This document shows, one piece after another, positions 5,200-6,407 of a stretch of 6,407 nt of DNA. Position 1 is the stretch's first letter; each line of letters opens with the position of its first letter. The position numbers and the translations under genes are program-made. The DNA lies in contig DAHWHV010000395.1 in assembly GCA_027335545.1 (NCBI GenBank), positions 1-6,407 of the forward strand. The letters run 5' to 3'. The notes under the pieces were generated by a model. It was not told the origin of the DNA. It did no database searches and saw only the letters and a program-made list of their open reading frames with translations. The DNA comes from Clostridia bacterium. GTDB taxonomy: Bacteria; Bacillota_E; RBS10-35; JAJYVN01.

Positions 5200-5436
5200 A
5201 TGACCGCCGAACACGTGCTGGATTGCCGGGGGCTGCTCTGCCCCATGCCGGTGGTCAAGCTCAGCCGGGAGATGAAGTCGCTGCCCGCGGGGGCGCTGCT
5301 GCGACTGCTGGCCAGCGACCGCGGGGCCAGCACGGACATCCCGGCCTGGGCGGAGGACACGGGCAACGAGTTGCTGGAGGCGCGCGAGGAGAACGGCGTC
5401 CTGGTCTTTCTGCTGCGCCGCGGTGCATCCGCGTGA
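5200..5436 (+). CDS. tusA: Sulfur carrier protein TusA
   Basis: TusA is a small cytoplasmic sulfur carrier that holds sulfane sulfur as a persulfide on the cysteine of its CPxP motif and exchanges it with rhodaneses and DsrE-type proteins. The product is 78 residues, the normal TusA size. It begins with LDCRGLLCPMPVVKLSREM: Cys14-Pro-Met-Pro is the active motif, in the usual place after the first strand and at the start of helix one. The following SLPAGALLRLLASDRGASTDIPAW matches the family's second half. Cys9 gives a second thiol just before the active one. A Shine-Dalgarno GGGAGGG (5187-5193) lies about six bases before the ATG. The stop at 5434-5436 is 34 bases before the chosen rhodanese start, so the two are likely cotranscribed. 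Confidence 0.95.
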   Translation: MTAEHVLDCRGLLCPMPVVKLSREMKSLPAGALLRLLASDRGASTDIPAWAEDTGNELLEAREENGVLVFLLRRGASA

Positions 5437-5470
5437 GGGCCCGCCGGCCCGGGCGCCCGGGGCGAGGCGC

Positions 5471-6127
5471 GTGACGGCGGTCGAGGCCTGGGCCCTGATC
5501 CGCTCCGGGGTGACGGTGATCGACACCCGCCCCCTACCGGCCTTCCTGTCCGCCCACGTCCCCGCGGCCCTCCCCGTGGAGTTCAACCTGGCCGACCTGA
5601 CCGACCGCGCGGCCCTGCTGCTGCCCCCGGGCACCGCGGTCCTGGTCGTCGCCGAGCCGGCGGCCACCGTGGCGGCCTCGCTGGGTCTGTTGGAAGACGC
5701 CGGGCTGCGCGTGCACGGCCACCTCGCGGGCGGCGTGGCGGCCTGGGCGGCCGCCGGCCGCCCGCTGTCCGCCCTGCCGACCCTCACGGTGCAGGAACTG
5801 CACGCGCAGGCCGAGGCCCACCGCGTGCTGGACGTCCGCGAGCCCTTCGAGTTCAAGCACGGCCACCTCGCGGGGGCCCGCCTTCTCCCCTCCGGCGAGG
5901 CCTGGGCCGCCGTACCGGCCCTGGCGGGAGCCGGGGAGGGTGGGCCCTCCCCGGCTCCCGCCGCCCCGGACGCCGACCGCCGCCCCTTCGCCGTCTTCTG
6001 CAGCGGCAGCGGCCGCGCCGCCTTCGTGGCGGCGTTGCTGCAGCGGGAGGGGGCGGAGGCGCGGCTCGTCCTGGGGGGCATGTACGCCTGGCAGGGCGCG
6101 GGGTTGCCCGTGGTGCGCGAGGCCTGA
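5471..6127 (+). CDS. Tandem rhodanese-domain sulfurtransferase, first domain inactive
   Basis: Rhodaneses move sulfane sulfur between thiol acceptors through a cysteine persulfide; beside tusA and dsrE2 this one probably loads or unloads that relay. From the GTG at 5471 the product is 218 residues with two rhodanese folds. Domain one (about 1-100: VTVIDTRPLPAFLSAHVPAA ... HLAGGVAAW) has VLVVAEPAATVAAS where the active loop should be, with no cysteine, so it is probably structural. Domain two (about 104-218: VLDVREPFEFKHGHLAGA ... FCSGSGRAAFVAALL ... GGMYAWQGAGLPV) has catalytic Cys177 in a CSGSGRA loop. It carries a Gly/Ala/Pro-rich insert (about 152-170). The pairing resembles the rhodanese part of metallo-beta-lactamase-rhodanese fusions, without the lactamase. 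GTG 5471 has a weak GGCGAGG upstream; an in-frame GTG at 5423 would overlap tusA and has no ribosome site. Confidence 0.9.
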   Translation: MTAVEAWALIRSGVTVIDTRPLPAFLSAHVPAALPVEFNLADLTDRAALLLPPGTAVLVVAEPAATVAASLGLLEDAGLRVHGHLAGGVAAWAAAGRPLSALPTLTVQELHAQAEAHRVLDVREPFEFKHGHLAGARLLPSGEAWAAVPALAGAGEGGPSPAPAAPDADRRPFAVFCSGSGRAAFVAALLQREGAEARLVLGGMYAWQGAGLPVVREA

Positions 6128-6214
6128 GGCCGGCGCGCCGGCTCGTACCCACCGCCCACCGCTCGCGCCCCGCCCCACCCCGCGCGCCCCGACGCGGGGG
6201 CCGGGGAGGCGCGG

Positions 6215-6354
6215 GTCGAGCTCTGGCGCCACAACCTCCCCCCGCGCGGCGGCCCCTTCCCGGCGACCCGCGCCGGATCGAGGAGGCCCGGGAGGCCCCC
6301 GCCCGCCTCACCCCCCTGGGTCGCCGCCTGCTGGGGGCGGACCCCTGGGGCTAG
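6215..6354 (+). pseudogene. Short damaged reading frame after the rhodanese, family unknown
   Basis: A strong Shine-Dalgarno (GGGGAGG, 6203-6209) stands five bases before GTC, which is not a start codon. From there VELWRHNLPPRGGPFP reads with third positions all G or C. At about 6262 the G/C-rich third position moves to the next frame, which reads GDPRRIEEAREAPARLTP and continues to GADPWG and a TAG at 6352-6354. One lost base would join the two into a ~46-residue protein. Lost start plus frameshift suggests decay; sequencing error at a G/C run is the other explanation. I do not recognise the protein. The first part is in the same frame as the rhodanese, so a lost extension of that gene is also possible. 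Confidence 0.38.
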
Positions 6355-6355
6355 G

Positions 6356-6407
6356 GGGCAGGGGCGCGTAGCGCCCTGGCCCCACCCGCCCCTGCCCGCC
6401 CCTGCCC
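6356..6407 (+). terminator. GC-rich inverted repeat after the operon, possible terminator
   Basis: GGGCAGGGGCG (6356-6366) can pair perfectly with CGCCCCTGCCC at 6387-6397 or with the identical tandem copy at 6397-6407. A smaller hairpin (GGGCGC at 6362-6367 with GCGCCC at 6371-6376) competes inside it. No T run follows within the window, so an intrinsic terminator cannot be confirmed. It lies directly after the stop at 6354, where an operon terminator would be expected. Confidence 0.4.

Noticed and set aside
6130..6143. Perfect palindrome GCCGGCGCGCCGGC just after the rhodanese stop
   Set aside because: Could be a weak terminator hairpin, but it has no loop of useful size and no T run, and such palindromes are common at this GC content.
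4183..6234. Very long minus-strand open frame (683 codons) across the sulfur genes
   Set aside because: It is antisense to dsrE2, tusA and rhodanese, rich in Arg/Ala/Gly/Pro, and lacks recognisable domains; such frames are expected in DNA this GC-rich.

Overview
This is a GC-rich bacterial window, very G/C-rich at third codon positions across its right half. It most resembles a high-GC thermophilic Bacillota of the Thermaerobacter/Symbiobacterium/Sulfobacillus kind. That placement is a guess from composition, from an SLH/IPT surface-protein relic and from a DsrE2-TusA-rhodanese sulfur module; no rRNA or tRNA is present to settle it.

Left part (1-3200), an accessory-looking region. The window opens inside a minus-strand cas1 of the type I-E kind. 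Its first ~194 codons are intact and its C-terminus lies beyond position 1. No recognisable cas6e/cas5e/cas7 lies upstream of it. Instead there are about 575 bases with no confident gene, holding a clear plus-strand intrinsic terminator. Next comes a minus-strand surface-protein relic: an SLH-domain tail followed by two IPT/TIG domains. It is broken by four indels that nearly cancel, and its 5' end is cut off by an IS element. That element is a tnpB-only IS200/IS605-family (IS1341-type) unit on the plus strand. Its TnpB looks intact, with all three RuvC acidic residues and a four-cysteine zinc finger. The same hairpin occurs at both ends, its start may be leaderless, and a guide RNA (omega-RNA/reRNA) probably overlaps the end of the gene.

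Right part (3200-6407), host-like and very G/C-rich at third positions, all on the plus strand. A predicted lipoprotein of unknown function comes first. A near-consensus sigma-A promoter (TTGACA, 17 bp, TACCCT) then precedes a sulfur-relay gene set: dsrE2, tusA and a tandem rhodanese whose first domain has lost its catalytic cysteine. Rhodanese, TusA and DsrE2 proteins pass sulfane sulfur between cysteines in the cytoplasm, and genes for all three are often linked in sulfur oxidisers. A short damaged reading frame with a good Shine-Dalgarno but no start codon, then a GC-rich hairpin, follow the rhodanese at the right edge.

The points most worth checking are the cas1 without nearby effector genes, the tnpB element's end hairpins and candidate guide RNA, the compensated frameshifts in the IPT relic, and the broken small frame after the rhodanese.
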